Assembly: GCF_014212135.1 (NCBI RefSeq)
Contig: NZ_JACJVQ010000003.1
Location: forward strand, 248,001-312,000
DNA from: Cohnella thailandensis
Lineage (GTDB): Bacteria > Bacillota > Bacilli > Paenibacillales > Paenibacillaceae
Direction of reading: 5' to 3'
DNA length: 64,000 bases
In this document: piece after piece, positions 9,216 through 16,039 of the stretch
Layout of the letters: each line of letters opens with the position of its first letter
Position numbering within the stretch: the first letter of the stretch is position 1
The notes under the pieces: model-generated
The model's input: only the letters and a program-made list of their open reading frames with translations
Databases searched by the model: none
Told to the model about the DNA's origin: nothing
Made by a program: the position numbers and the translations under genes

Positions 9216-10088
9216 GTGATCGGAAGAGATCAGGGGAGCGAGGCAAGAACCGCGCTGGTCACGGGAGCATCCAGCGGCTTCGGGCTGTTGATCGCGCTCG
9301 AGCTGGCGAGGAGGGGCTATCGGGTCGCCGCGGCGATGAGAGATCTCACGCGGAGCGAGGAGCTGATTCACGCCGCGGAGCAAGCCGGCATTCGCCGGCG
9401 GATCGAGACGGTGCGGCTCGACGTGACGGATGCCGCCTCGATCGAAGCGGCCGCGGCGGACACGCTTGCCCGTTACGGGCGGCTCGACGTGCTGGTCAAC
9501 AACGCCGGCATGGCCGTCGGCGGCTTCGTCGAGGAGGTCCCGATGGAGGCTTGGCGAGCCCAATTGGAGACGAACTTCTTCGGACTCGTCGCCGTTACGC
9601 GGGCTTTCTTGCCCGCCATGCGGGAGCAAGGCGGAGGCAAGATCATTCAGATCAGCAGCGTAAGCGGGAGAGCCGGCTTCCCCGGCTTCGGGCCGTACGC
9701 CGCCTCCAAGTTCGCGGTCGAGGGCTTCAGCGAGAGCTTGCGCCACGAGACGGCCAAGCACGGCGTCCAAGTCGCCCTCGTCGAACCCGGCTCGTTCCGC
9801 ACGGCGATCTGGAGCAAGGGACTCGCCGGAATGCATACGCGGCCCGATTCCCCCTACCGCGAAGAGCTGAACGCTCTGCTCGCCTACACCAAGCGAACGG
9901 CAGCCACGGCTCCCGATCCGCAAGAGGTCGCCGATCTGGTGGCCCGGCTCGCCGATCGCCGCAAGCTCTCCCGCCTTCGCTATCCCGTCGGCCGGGGCGC
10001 TCGGCTGCTTCAACTCGGCTCCGGACTGCTTCCTTGGCGGTGGATCGAAGCGTCGGTCAGGAGGGCGCTGGGGAGCAAGCGCGATTAA
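9216..10088 (+). CDS. SDR family oxidoreductase
   Basis: A classical SDR of about 290 residues with GASSGFG for cofactor binding, NNAG in the central strand, a catalytic Ser in ISSVSG and YAASK. The start is GTG 9216, preceded by GAGGAGGGA; an upstream in-frame TTG at 9183 lacks a ribosome site. The C-terminal region PVGRGARLLQLG matches SDRs annotated as oxidoreductases or retinol-dehydrogenase-like enzymes. It stands alone, with a hairpin between it and the convergent cat gene. The substrate is not predictable. Confidence 0.87.
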   Translation: MIGRDQGSEARTALVTGASSGFGLLIALELARRGYRVAAAMRDLTRSEELIHAAEQAGIRRRIETVRLDVTDAASIEAAAADTLARYGRLDVLVNNAGMAVGGFVEEVPMEAWRAQLETNFFGLVAVTRAFLPAMREQGGGKIIQISSVSGRAGFPGFGPYAASKFAVEGFSESLRHETAKHGVQVALVEPGSFRTAIWSKGLAGMHTRPDSPYREELNALLAYTKRTAATAPDPQEVADLVARLADRRKLSRLRYPVGRGARLLQLGSGLLPWRWIEASVRRALGSKRD

Positions 10089-10106
10089 TTATGCAGCAGC
10101 CCGCGG

Positions 10107-10149
10107 AACGACAACAGGCCGCGACATTTCTGTCGCAGCCTGTTGTTCG
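10107..10149. terminator. Hairpin between SDR and cat genes
   Basis: Long complementary arms around a TTTC loop (left arm 10108-10125, right arm 10130-10149, with a small mismatch) sit between the two convergent stop codons. No clear T-run follows on either strand, so it is a probable bidirectional terminator. Confidence 0.55.
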
Positions 10150-10160
10150 GACCGAGTAGA

Positions 10161-10820
10161 TCACATCCTTGCCAGCCAACTCTCGCCATCCGCCGCCAGC
10201 TCTTGAAGCTCATGGAACAACACGCCGGCGTGGTAGCCGTCGCAAACGGCGTGGTGTAGCTGCGCCGATAACGGAAGAAGGATCTTGCCGTCCTGTTCCT
10301 TGTATTTGCCCATGGTGAATATAGGCAGCAAGTAAGTCCCCTCGTTATAAACACTCAAGTTGAATCCCGTAAAGCCGACCCACGGAATGCTGGAGACCGG
10401 GAACGTGTTCGGCGGTTCGCCCGGGTCCGGGAATAACGACTTCGCGTTCTTGTAGGTCTTCGTCGCTTGAAGGTATCCCTCATAGAACGCTGCAAACTCC
10501 TCGCGGAACGGAGCCCAGATGCTGGAGAAGGTTTTATCCTCCTCGTGGAAAATAGTGAAGCCGGGAGACATGCGATCCCAATAGCCCAATCGGCCCTCCG
10601 AATCGAAGCAGGTTCGGAATTCCGGATGGCGGTTCACCGCCGTCGTAATCATATAAATCAGGGCGGGGTATAGCTTGACCCCCTTGCTTCTCAGTTCGGC
10701 CCGCAGCAGGGTGATATCGATATCGGCGGTCATGCTGAAGGTGCATCTCACCCGGTTTAAATAATGCTCGAAATAAGGCTTGCGCGGCCAGTCTTCCATG
10801 TCGATCGGAATGAAGTTCAT
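10161..10820 (-). CDS. cat: Type A chloramphenicol O-acetyltransferase
   Basis: A 219-residue protein matching classical CAT over its full length. It transfers acetyl from acetyl-CoA to chloramphenicol. Recognisable stretches are the N-terminal WPRKPYFEHYLN, FRTCFDSEGRLGYWD, TFSSIWAPF, and the active site LHHAVCDGYHAG, with catalytic His190 and the conserved Asp. The trimeric cytoplasmic enzyme normally gives chloramphenicol resistance; activity here is inferred from motifs. The gene is not on an obvious mobile element. It has its own promoter and an upstream hairpin that buries the ribosome-binding site, plus a short leader reading frame, as in inducible Gram-positive cat genes. Confidence 0.92.
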   Translation of the reverse strand: MNFIPIDMEDWPRKPYFEHYLNRVRCTFSMTADIDITLLRAELRSKGVKLYPALIYMITTAVNRHPEFRTCFDSEGRLGYWDRMSPGFTIFHEEDKTFSSIWAPFREEFAAFYEGYLQATKTYKNAKSLFPDPGEPPNTFPVSSIPWVGFTGFNLSVYNEGTYLLPIFTMGKYKEQDGKILLPLSAQLHHAVCDGYHAGVLFHELQELAADGESWLARM

Positions 10821-10827
10821 TTTCTTA

Positions 10828-10860
10828 GCCCTCCTAAAAATGGTTGTATTTTAGGAGGGC
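10828..10860 (-). promoter_or_regulatory. Attenuator hairpin sequestering the cat ribosome-binding site
   Basis: Perfect 12-base arms GCCCTCCTAAAA and TTTTAGGAGGGC with a 9-base loop lie just upstream of cat. The downstream arm holds AGGAGG, the cat Shine-Dalgarno, nine bases before the ATG. The upstream arm holds the last codons and stop of the leader reading frame. A ribosome stalled in the leader would open the stem and free the cat site. This is the architecture of known inducible cat genes. Confidence 0.8.
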
Positions 10861-10880
10861 ACGTCAACTGCTTTAACCAC
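10851..10880 (-). CDS. Putative 9-residue cat leader peptide
   Basis: GTG at 10880 opens a frame reading VVKAVDVPS followed by TAA, whose last codons lie in the left arm of the attenuator. GAGG lies five bases upstream of the GTG; an ATG directly before the GTG (10883) would give ten residues. Known Gram-positive cat leaders are nine residues long and act in cis by drug-dependent ribosome stalling. The frame is open further upstream to an ATG at 10913, but that codon abuts the -10 element and is unlikely to be transcribed. Confidence 0.6.
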   Translation of the reverse strand: MVKAVDVPS

Positions 10881-10913
10881 CATATCCTCAATCCCGTTTC
10901 TTGTTTTTTTCAT

Positions 10914-10942
10914 ACGATACCATTCGAACAAATGATTGACAA
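10914..10942 (-). promoter_or_regulatory. Promoter of cat
   Basis: On the minus strand TTGTCA (10937-10942), a 17-bp spacer and TATCGT (10914-10919) form a plausible SigA promoter. It would start transcription about 25 bases before the leader peptide. Confidence 0.5.
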
Positions 10943-11026
10943 GATTTACAACTCGATAATACTACCCTAACATACCGGGATTATCCTTGGAGTAGGACAG
11001 GCCCGGATCCCGATTTTTCATCCAAT

Positions 11027-11040
11027 TAGACACCGGTGTC
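11027..11040 (+). promoter_or_regulatory. LacI-type operator upstream of the LacI gene
   Basis: The perfect palindrome GACACCGGTGTC (11029-11040) overlaps TAGACA, which with TTAAAG 17 bp downstream may be the regulator promoter. The same 12-mer recurs before the transporter genes at 12130. Confidence 0.7.
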
Positions 11041-11084
11041 ATCGCACTGTTAAAGAACACAACAAATGAAGGAGATCGCATCGC

Positions 11085-12083
11085 ATGCAACCGAAATACA
11101 CGATCCGGGATATCGCCAAACTGTCGGGGTTCTCGTTCAAGACGGTATCTCGCGTACTGAACGAGGACAAGAACGTCAAGCCGAGCACGCGGGACAAGAT
11201 TCTGCAAGTCATAGCCGACACCAATTACAAGCCTAACATCTACGCGAGGAATTTGAGCAGTAAAACGAACAAGAACGTGCTGGTGTCCATCCGCAAGACG
11301 CACGGCCAGAATACGACGCAATGGTTCGACTACCTGATGTCCTTTATGACCAAGCAAGCGAACGCCAGAGGCTTCACGGTCATTCAGGAGGTGATCTACG
11401 ACGACTCGGACCTTCGCCACTCCATGCTGGAGAAGTCCGGAGGCTATATCGACGTCCTCGTCCTGTTCTACTTGAGCGAGAACGACAAGCGCATCGAACT
11501 GGCCGACCGAAGCAACATTCCGTTCATCTCCTTCGAGAAAAACCCGCTCGCCCCTCTATCGATCTCCAATGACAACAAAGCGGGAATGTACGAAGCGGCG
11601 GAGTTTCTGTTCGGGAGGGGCCTGACGTCCATCTGCCTGCTTCTGGGAGCGGAAATCGATGTTAACCGGGAGAGGGCCGACGCGATCCGCGAGGTTTATT
11701 CCCGGAGAAACGTTCCGTCCGAGCGTCTGGAGATCGTCTACGGCATGAACAACCTGGAGGCGATCCGCAGCTTCGTCGACGGAAGGATCGAGCAAGGAAA
11801 GCTGCCGGAAGTGTTCTTCGTATCCGGCGACGAGAAGGCGATCGCGGTGTACAGCTCCCTGCACGCCCACGGCCTCTCCATTCCGAAGGACGTATCGGTC
11901 ATCGGATTCGACAACATTCCCATCTCGCAATATTATTGTCCGCCGTTAACGACGATGGGCCAGGATTTCGAACGCCTCGCCTTCGAGATGTTCGGAGTGA
12001 TCGAGAAGCTGGTCGAAGGCGAGACCGACATCGCTTCCGTCCAGGTAGAGCCCCGTCTAATCGTCCGAGACAGCGTCCGTTAA
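11085..12083 (+). CDS. LacI-family transcriptional regulator of the phosphodiester operon
   Basis: A 332-residue LacI/GalR protein. The N-terminal HTH reads YTIRDIAKLSGFSFKTVSRV with the hinge helix YKPNIYARNLSS, and the rest is a periplasmic-binding-protein-like effector domain ending with GFDNIPISQYYCPPLTT. It is expected to repress until a sugar or polyol-like ligand binds. The identical 12-bp palindromes before its own gene and before the binding-protein gene are its probable operators. GGAG lies before ATG 11085. Confidence 0.93.
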   Translation: MQPKYTIRDIAKLSGFSFKTVSRVLNEDKNVKPSTRDKILQVIADTNYKPNIYARNLSSKTNKNVLVSIRKTHGQNTTQWFDYLMSFMTKQANARGFTVIQEVIYDDSDLRHSMLEKSGGYIDVLVLFYLSENDKRIELADRSNIPFISFEKNPLAPLSISNDNKAGMYEAAEFLFGRGLTSICLLLGAEIDVNRERADAIREVYSRRNVPSERLEIVYGMNNLEAIRSFVDGRIEQGKLPEVFFVSGDEKAIAVYSSLHAHGLSIPKDVSVIGFDNIPISQYYCPPLTTMGQDFERLAFEMFGVIEKLVEGETDIASVQVEPRLIVRDSVR

Positions 12084-12127
12084 CGCCATACCGGGATAAC
12101 GCTTATCGCGGCTTCCGAAATCAAAGA

Positions 12128-12142
12128 TTGACACCGGTGTCA
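12128..12142 (+). promoter_or_regulatory. LacI-type operator upstream of the ABC importer operon
   Basis: The 14-bp perfect palindrome TGACACCGGTGTCA (12129-12142) overlaps a consensus -35 TTGACA (12128-12133), so a bound repressor would block RNA polymerase. A clear -10 at the right distance is not visible. It shares its 12-bp core with the site at 11029. Confidence 0.7.
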
Positions 12143-12190
12143 TTTCAGAGCCGGATTCAATATGCTTGGCCTATAAAACACGGAAATGGA

Positions 12191-13519
12191 ATGGTGATGA
12201 TGAGAAAAATCAACCGTAAGACGCCGATCGTTCTGCTGCTGCTCGCTATGTTCGTCTCCGCTTGCGGGAACGGCAACAATTCCGCCGATTCCGCATCCAG
12301 TCCGTCCGGCAACGCTGCCCCGTACGAGAGCTCTTCCCAGCCGCCTTCGCCTTCCGCGAAATCGCCGGTCACGCTCGACTTCTCGACGAACGCTTCGGGC
12401 GGCACGCTGGACGCGTTCAAGGACATCGCCGAACGATTCAACGAGGAGCACGAGGGCATTACCGTCGAGGTCGCCGAGCTGGGCAAGGACTTCAATACGC
12501 TCATGACCGCGAAGATGGCCAGCAACGACATGCCGGACCTCTTCTCGACAGCGGGCTGGTCCGTGCGCCGATTCGGCGAATACCTGCTGCCGCTGAACGA
12601 CCGGGCGTGGGCAAGTCAAGTGGCGGAGGAGATTAAGCCGGTCGTAACCGATGCCGGCGGCAACCTGCTGGCCCTGCCGATGGATATCGACATCAGCGGG
12701 ATGGTCTACAATCCATCGATCCTGCAAGAGCTGGGCCTGTCCGTTCCCGAGACGTGGGAACAGTTCCTGGCCGCCTGCGAGGCGATCAAGAAGGCCGGGT
12801 ACACGCCCGTAGCGGTCGCCGGCAAGGAGTCCTCCGACATCGCCGGACTGATGAGCCGGGTGTCCCTGTCCTTGCTCGTTCAGAGCAATCCCGATTACAA
12901 AGCCGCTTTCGAGCAAGGCTCGTTCGATTGGAACCAATTCGCCGCCGTGACGGATTTCGTGTCGAATCTCAAATCGAAGGGCTATCTGAACGCGGATTAT
13001 TTGACGGCGGACAAGGCCACGATCTATTCCGAATTCGCCAAGAACAAAGCGGCCTTCGCGTTCCAGTCGAATCAGACGATCGCCGAAATCATGAAGCTGA
13101 ACCCCGACTCCCGGGTGTCCATGATGCGCATTCCGGTAAACGGCGAGAGCTCCGAGCCGTTCCTCATCAGCGGCGAACGCGACTCCGTCGGCGTCTGGAA
13201 GGACACGAAGCACAAGGAAGAAGCGCTTCTGTTCCTGGATTACTTGGCTCAGCCGGACAACGTGCGCAAGATCGCGGAGGCTTACTCGCTTCCGGCGGGG
13301 CTGAGCGGGGTCGAGGCGAACCTCGGAGCGCTGCAGGAGACATTCAACCAGTACGAAGGCGCGGCCGTATCGAACCACTTCGATAGGCAGTACTTGCCTA
13401 ACGGCATGTTCACCACGCTCGGGACCGTCGGCTCCGGCTTGCTGTCCGGAACGATGGACGCCGGACAAGTCTTCTCCGCGATGAGCGAGGATTATACCCG
13501 CTTGACCAATGCCAAGTGA
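12191..13519 (+). CDS. ABC importer substrate-binding lipoprotein (family 1)
   Basis: The product starts with a lipoprotein signal sequence, lipobox around VSAC about residues 20-23, then a low-complexity Ser/Asn-rich linker and a sugar-type binding domain of about 380 residues. Starts at ATG 12191, 12197 or 12200 are all possible; no strong ribosome site decides. It belongs with the two permeases that follow, whose first gene overlaps its end by 11 bases. The ligand is presumably the operon inducer or a relative: the other operon genes point to a phosphodiester-derived compound rather than a plain sugar, but that is inference. Confidence 0.9.
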   Translation: MVMMRKINRKTPIVLLLLAMFVSACGNGNNSADSASSPSGNAAPYESSSQPPSPSAKSPVTLDFSTNASGGTLDAFKDIAERFNEEHEGITVEVAELGKDFNTLMTAKMASNDMPDLFSTAGWSVRRFGEYLLPLNDRAWASQVAEEIKPVVTDAGGNLLALPMDIDISGMVYNPSILQELGLSVPETWEQFLAACEAIKKAGYTPVAVAGKESSDIAGLMSRVSLSLLVQSNPDYKAAFEQGSFDWNQFAAVTDFVSNLKSKGYLNADYLTADKATIYSEFAKNKAAFAFQSNQTIAEIMKLNPDSRVSMMRIPVNGESSEPFLISGERDSVGVWKDTKHKEEALLFLDYLAQPDNVRKIAEAYSLPAGLSGVEANLGALQETFNQYEGAAVSNHFDRQYLPNGMFTTLGTVGSGLLSGTMDAGQVFSAMSEDYTRLTNAK

Positions 13520-14426
13520 CGCGCGCTCCGGCCGCCGAGCGGTCCTGAACCGAAGCCGGCTGGTCTCCCGCCTGCAGCTCGCGGCGATGTACGCGCCCGC
13601 CATGCTTCTGTTCGGCGCCTTCGTCTTCTACCCGCTGCTTAGCGGGGTTCGGATCTCGTTCACGGACTGGAACGGGTACTCCCAGCACTATTCCTATATC
13701 GGGCTCGACCATTACCGCAAGCTATTCCGGGATCCGAACATCCGCACCGCCTTCGTGAACACGCTCATCTACGGGATCGGGTCCACTATCGTTCAGAACG
13801 CGTGGGGGCTCGCTTACGCGATGCTGTTTAACCGGAAATTCGCGGGGAGAACGGTCGCAAGGGCAGCCGTCTATCTGCCGGTCATGATCTCGGGCCTGAT
13901 CATGGGGTACATCTGGTACTTCATGCTGCAGTACAGCGGAGGAGCGCTTAACGATGCGATGGCCGCGTTCGGGCTCGCTCCGGTCGATTGGCTTGCCGAT
14001 CAGCGGCGGGCGGTCAGCCTGATCCTGTTCATCACCTCGATCCAGTATGTCGGACAGGCGATGGTCATTTACTTGGCCGGGCTGCAGACGATCCCGCGGA
14101 TGTACTACGAGGCCGCCGAGATGGACGGCGTCCGGGCGTGGAGCCGGTTCCGCCGCATAACGCTCCCGCTCCTGGCGCCGGCCATCATCACCAACGTGAC
14201 GCTGAAGCTGATCGGCGGCCTGCAGCTGTTCGACCTGGTCATGGCGTTGACCGCCGGAGGCCCGGGCTTCAGCACCCATTCGTTCTCGACGATGATCAAT
14301 TACTTGTACTTCGTCAGCCAGAACGCGGGCTACTCCGCCACGCTCGGCATCGCGCTGTTCCTGTCCATCATGACGATCACGGTCGTCGTCAACCGGTATC
14401 TCTACAGAAAAGAAGTGGAGTATTGA
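13509..14426 (+). CDS. ABC importer permease (MalF/UgpA-like)
   Basis: A 305-residue inner-membrane permease with six TM segments and the EAA-loop YYEAAEMDGVRAWSRFRRI followed by TLPLLAP, the contact site for the ATPase. The gene starts inside the end of the binding-protein gene, indicating translational coupling, and is followed after one base by the second permease. The family includes maltose and glycerol-3-phosphate importers. No ATPase gene is present in the operon, so a shared MsmX/UgpC-type ATPase from elsewhere is likely. Confidence 0.92.
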   Translation: MPSDARSGRRAVLNRSRLVSRLQLAAMYAPAMLLFGAFVFYPLLSGVRISFTDWNGYSQHYSYIGLDHYRKLFRDPNIRTAFVNTLIYGIGSTIVQNAWGLAYAMLFNRKFAGRTVARAAVYLPVMISGLIMGYIWYFMLQYSGGALNDAMAAFGLAPVDWLADQRRAVSLILFITSIQYVGQAMVIYLAGLQTIPRMYYEAAEMDGVRAWSRFRRITLPLLAPAIITNVTLKLIGGLQLFDLVMALTAGGPGFSTHSFSTMINYLYFVSQNAGYSATLGIALFLSIMTITVVVNRYLYRKEVEY

Positions 14427-14427
14427 G

Positions 14428-15243
14428 ATGAGCCGCACTTGGAAAATCATGCTCCCGCTTGTCGGAGCGCTGCTTGCCGTCATCCACCTGCTGCCGATCT
14501 ACGTCGCGCTGTCCGTCGCCCTCAAGCGTCCTACCGACCTGACGAGCCGCTGGCAGTTTCCGAATTACCTTTATTTCGAGCATTTCAAGAATGCGTTCAT
14601 CGACGGCGAGCTGCTTCGAGCGTTCGGCAACACGCTTGTCCTGACGGTTTCGACGGCGATTCTCCTGGTGGCGATCGGATCCATGACGGCTTACCCTCTG
14701 GCCCGTATTCGATCCCGCCTGAACCGCGTCTGGATGAACGTCATTCTCGGCGTGATGATGGTGCCGACGCTCAGCATTATCGTCCCGCTGTACTCGATGA
14801 TGAATCGGCTGAACGCGATCAATACGTATTGGGGTATCGTACTGATCTTGACGACGTACAACCTGCCTCTGAGCATTTTCCTGTACGCCAACTTTATCCG
14901 CACGATTCCGAGGGAGCTGGACGAGGCCGCGAAGGTCGACGGCTGCGGACATTTCGGACTGTTCTACCGGATCGTCCTGCCTCAGCTTGCTCCCGTTACC
15001 GCCGCCGTTCTGATTCTGAAGGGGCTCAAGGTTTGGAACGACTACGAGTTCCCGCTCTATTTCTTGCAGAAGCCGCGCAACCAGACGATTACGCTCGCGA
15101 TTTCCCGCTTTTTCTCGGACACCTCGTTCGATTTCGGCTCGGCGTCCGCCGCCGCGGTGCTCGCGGTCGTTCCCGTCACCGTCCTGTTCCTCGCCTTGCA
15201 GAAGTATTTCGTGTCGGGACTGACGGATGGAGCCATCAAATAA
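14428..15243 (+). CDS. ABC importer permease (MalG/UgpE-like)
   Basis: A 271-residue partner permease with six TM segments and EAA-loop LDEAAKVDGCGHFGLFYRI followed by VLPQLAP. It would form the heterodimeric channel with the preceding permease. The gene begins one base after that gene's stop. A short gap and a strong ribosome site lead to the phosphoesterase gene. Confidence 0.92.
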   Translation: MSRTWKIMLPLVGALLAVIHLLPIYVALSVALKRPTDLTSRWQFPNYLYFEHFKNAFIDGELLRAFGNTLVLTVSTAILLVAIGSMTAYPLARIRSRLNRVWMNVILGVMMVPTLSIIVPLYSMMNRLNAINTYWGIVLILTTYNLPLSIFLYANFIRTIPRELDEAAKVDGCGHFGLFYRIVLPQLAPVTAAVLILKGLKVWNDYEFPLYFLQKPRNQTITLAISRFFSDTSFDFGSASAAAVLAVVPVTVLFLALQKYFVSGLTDGAIK

Positions 15244-15272
15244 CGATCCCCCAGGATGCAGGAGGAATGGCA

Positions 15273-16022
15273 TTGCAGAAGATGACGCACCCGGAATTTA
15301 CGGAAAAGCTGGTCGAGCTGTTCGATCGGCAAATGGACGAGCCGCCCAGCCCATGGGCCGTCTCCGAGAAGCTGCTGGAGAAAATCACGCCGTCCGGAGA
15401 AATGAAGCCGTTCTATGGAGCAACGACGGTCATCATGCTGTCCCGGAAGGACAACGAGGCCTGCCTCGCCGTCCGGGATCGCCTCTTCGGAGAGCACGGC
15501 GACCTTCTCGTCGCGCTGGACCCCGACACGTACCACCTGACCATTCACGCCCTTAGCAACGTGTACAACGTGGCCAACGACAACGAGCTCATCAAGCGGA
15601 GCATTCAGGACACCGAGCCGAAGGTCGAAGCGGAGTTCCGCCGCATAGCCGAACGATACCAAGGCCGCACGATCCGCATGCGGGCGCTCGGCGTAAGCAC
15701 GGGAGGCAAGGACATTATCGGACTGAAGTTCGTGCCCTGCTCGGAGGAGGATTCGCTCCTTCTGACCGACTTATTCGAGAGGATGGAGGCCGTTTATCCG
15801 CTCGGCGAGCGTTACGTCCCGCACGTGTCGCTCGGCTACCACCAGATTCGGGAGCACAGCCCGGAAGAAGTGCGCGGCCTGTACGATACGCTGAGGCGGA
15901 TAAACCGGGAGCTGGAGCTGACCATCGAGCTGGAGGTAGCGGAGCTGGTCTATCAGCATCACTATCATATGAACGATTTTCGGGACGTGTTTGCCGTCAA
16001 AGAGTTTATTCGCAACGGATAA
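15273..16022 (+). CDS. 2H phosphoesterase-like protein
   Basis: About 249 residues with two HxT/S motifs, HLTIH near residue 90 and HVSLG near residue 188, the hallmark of the 2H superfamily (LigT and cyclic phosphodiesterase). Such enzymes open or form 2-prime-5-prime or cyclic phosphodiester bonds. No signal peptide is seen, so it acts in the cytoplasm. AGGAGG at 15260-15265 is only one base from ATG 15267 but seven from the in-frame TTG 15273, which I favour. Its place between importer permeases and a secreted GDPD suggests it handles imported phosphodiesters. The exact substrate is unknown. Confidence 0.75.
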   Translation: MQKMTHPEFTEKLVELFDRQMDEPPSPWAVSEKLLEKITPSGEMKPFYGATTVIMLSRKDNEACLAVRDRLFGEHGDLLVALDPDTYHLTIHALSNVYNVANDNELIKRSIQDTEPKVEAEFRRIAERYQGRTIRMRALGVSTGGKDIIGLKFVPCSEEDSLLLTDLFERMEAVYPLGERYVPHVSLGYHQIREHSPEEVRGLYDTLRRINRELELTIELEVAELVYQHHYHMNDFRDVFAVKEFIRNG

Positions 16023-16039
16023 AGGAGGCGTAAAACCCG

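Noticed and set aside
10851..10913. A 20-residue version of the cat leader starting at ATG 10913
   Set aside because: That ATG directly abuts the -10 element, so it should not be in the transcript, and it has no ribosome site; the 9- to 10-residue version fits known leaders better.
10936..10941. TTGACA on the plus strand as -35 of the LacI gene
   Set aside because: No good -10 lies at 16-18 bp; it overlaps the opposite-strand cat promoter by near-symmetry.
12140..13603. Long open frame on the minus strand opposite the binding-protein gene
   Set aside because: It is antisense to a clear lipoprotein gene, has Arg/Gly/Val-biased composition typical of an opposite-strand frame in GC-rich DNA, and no motif.
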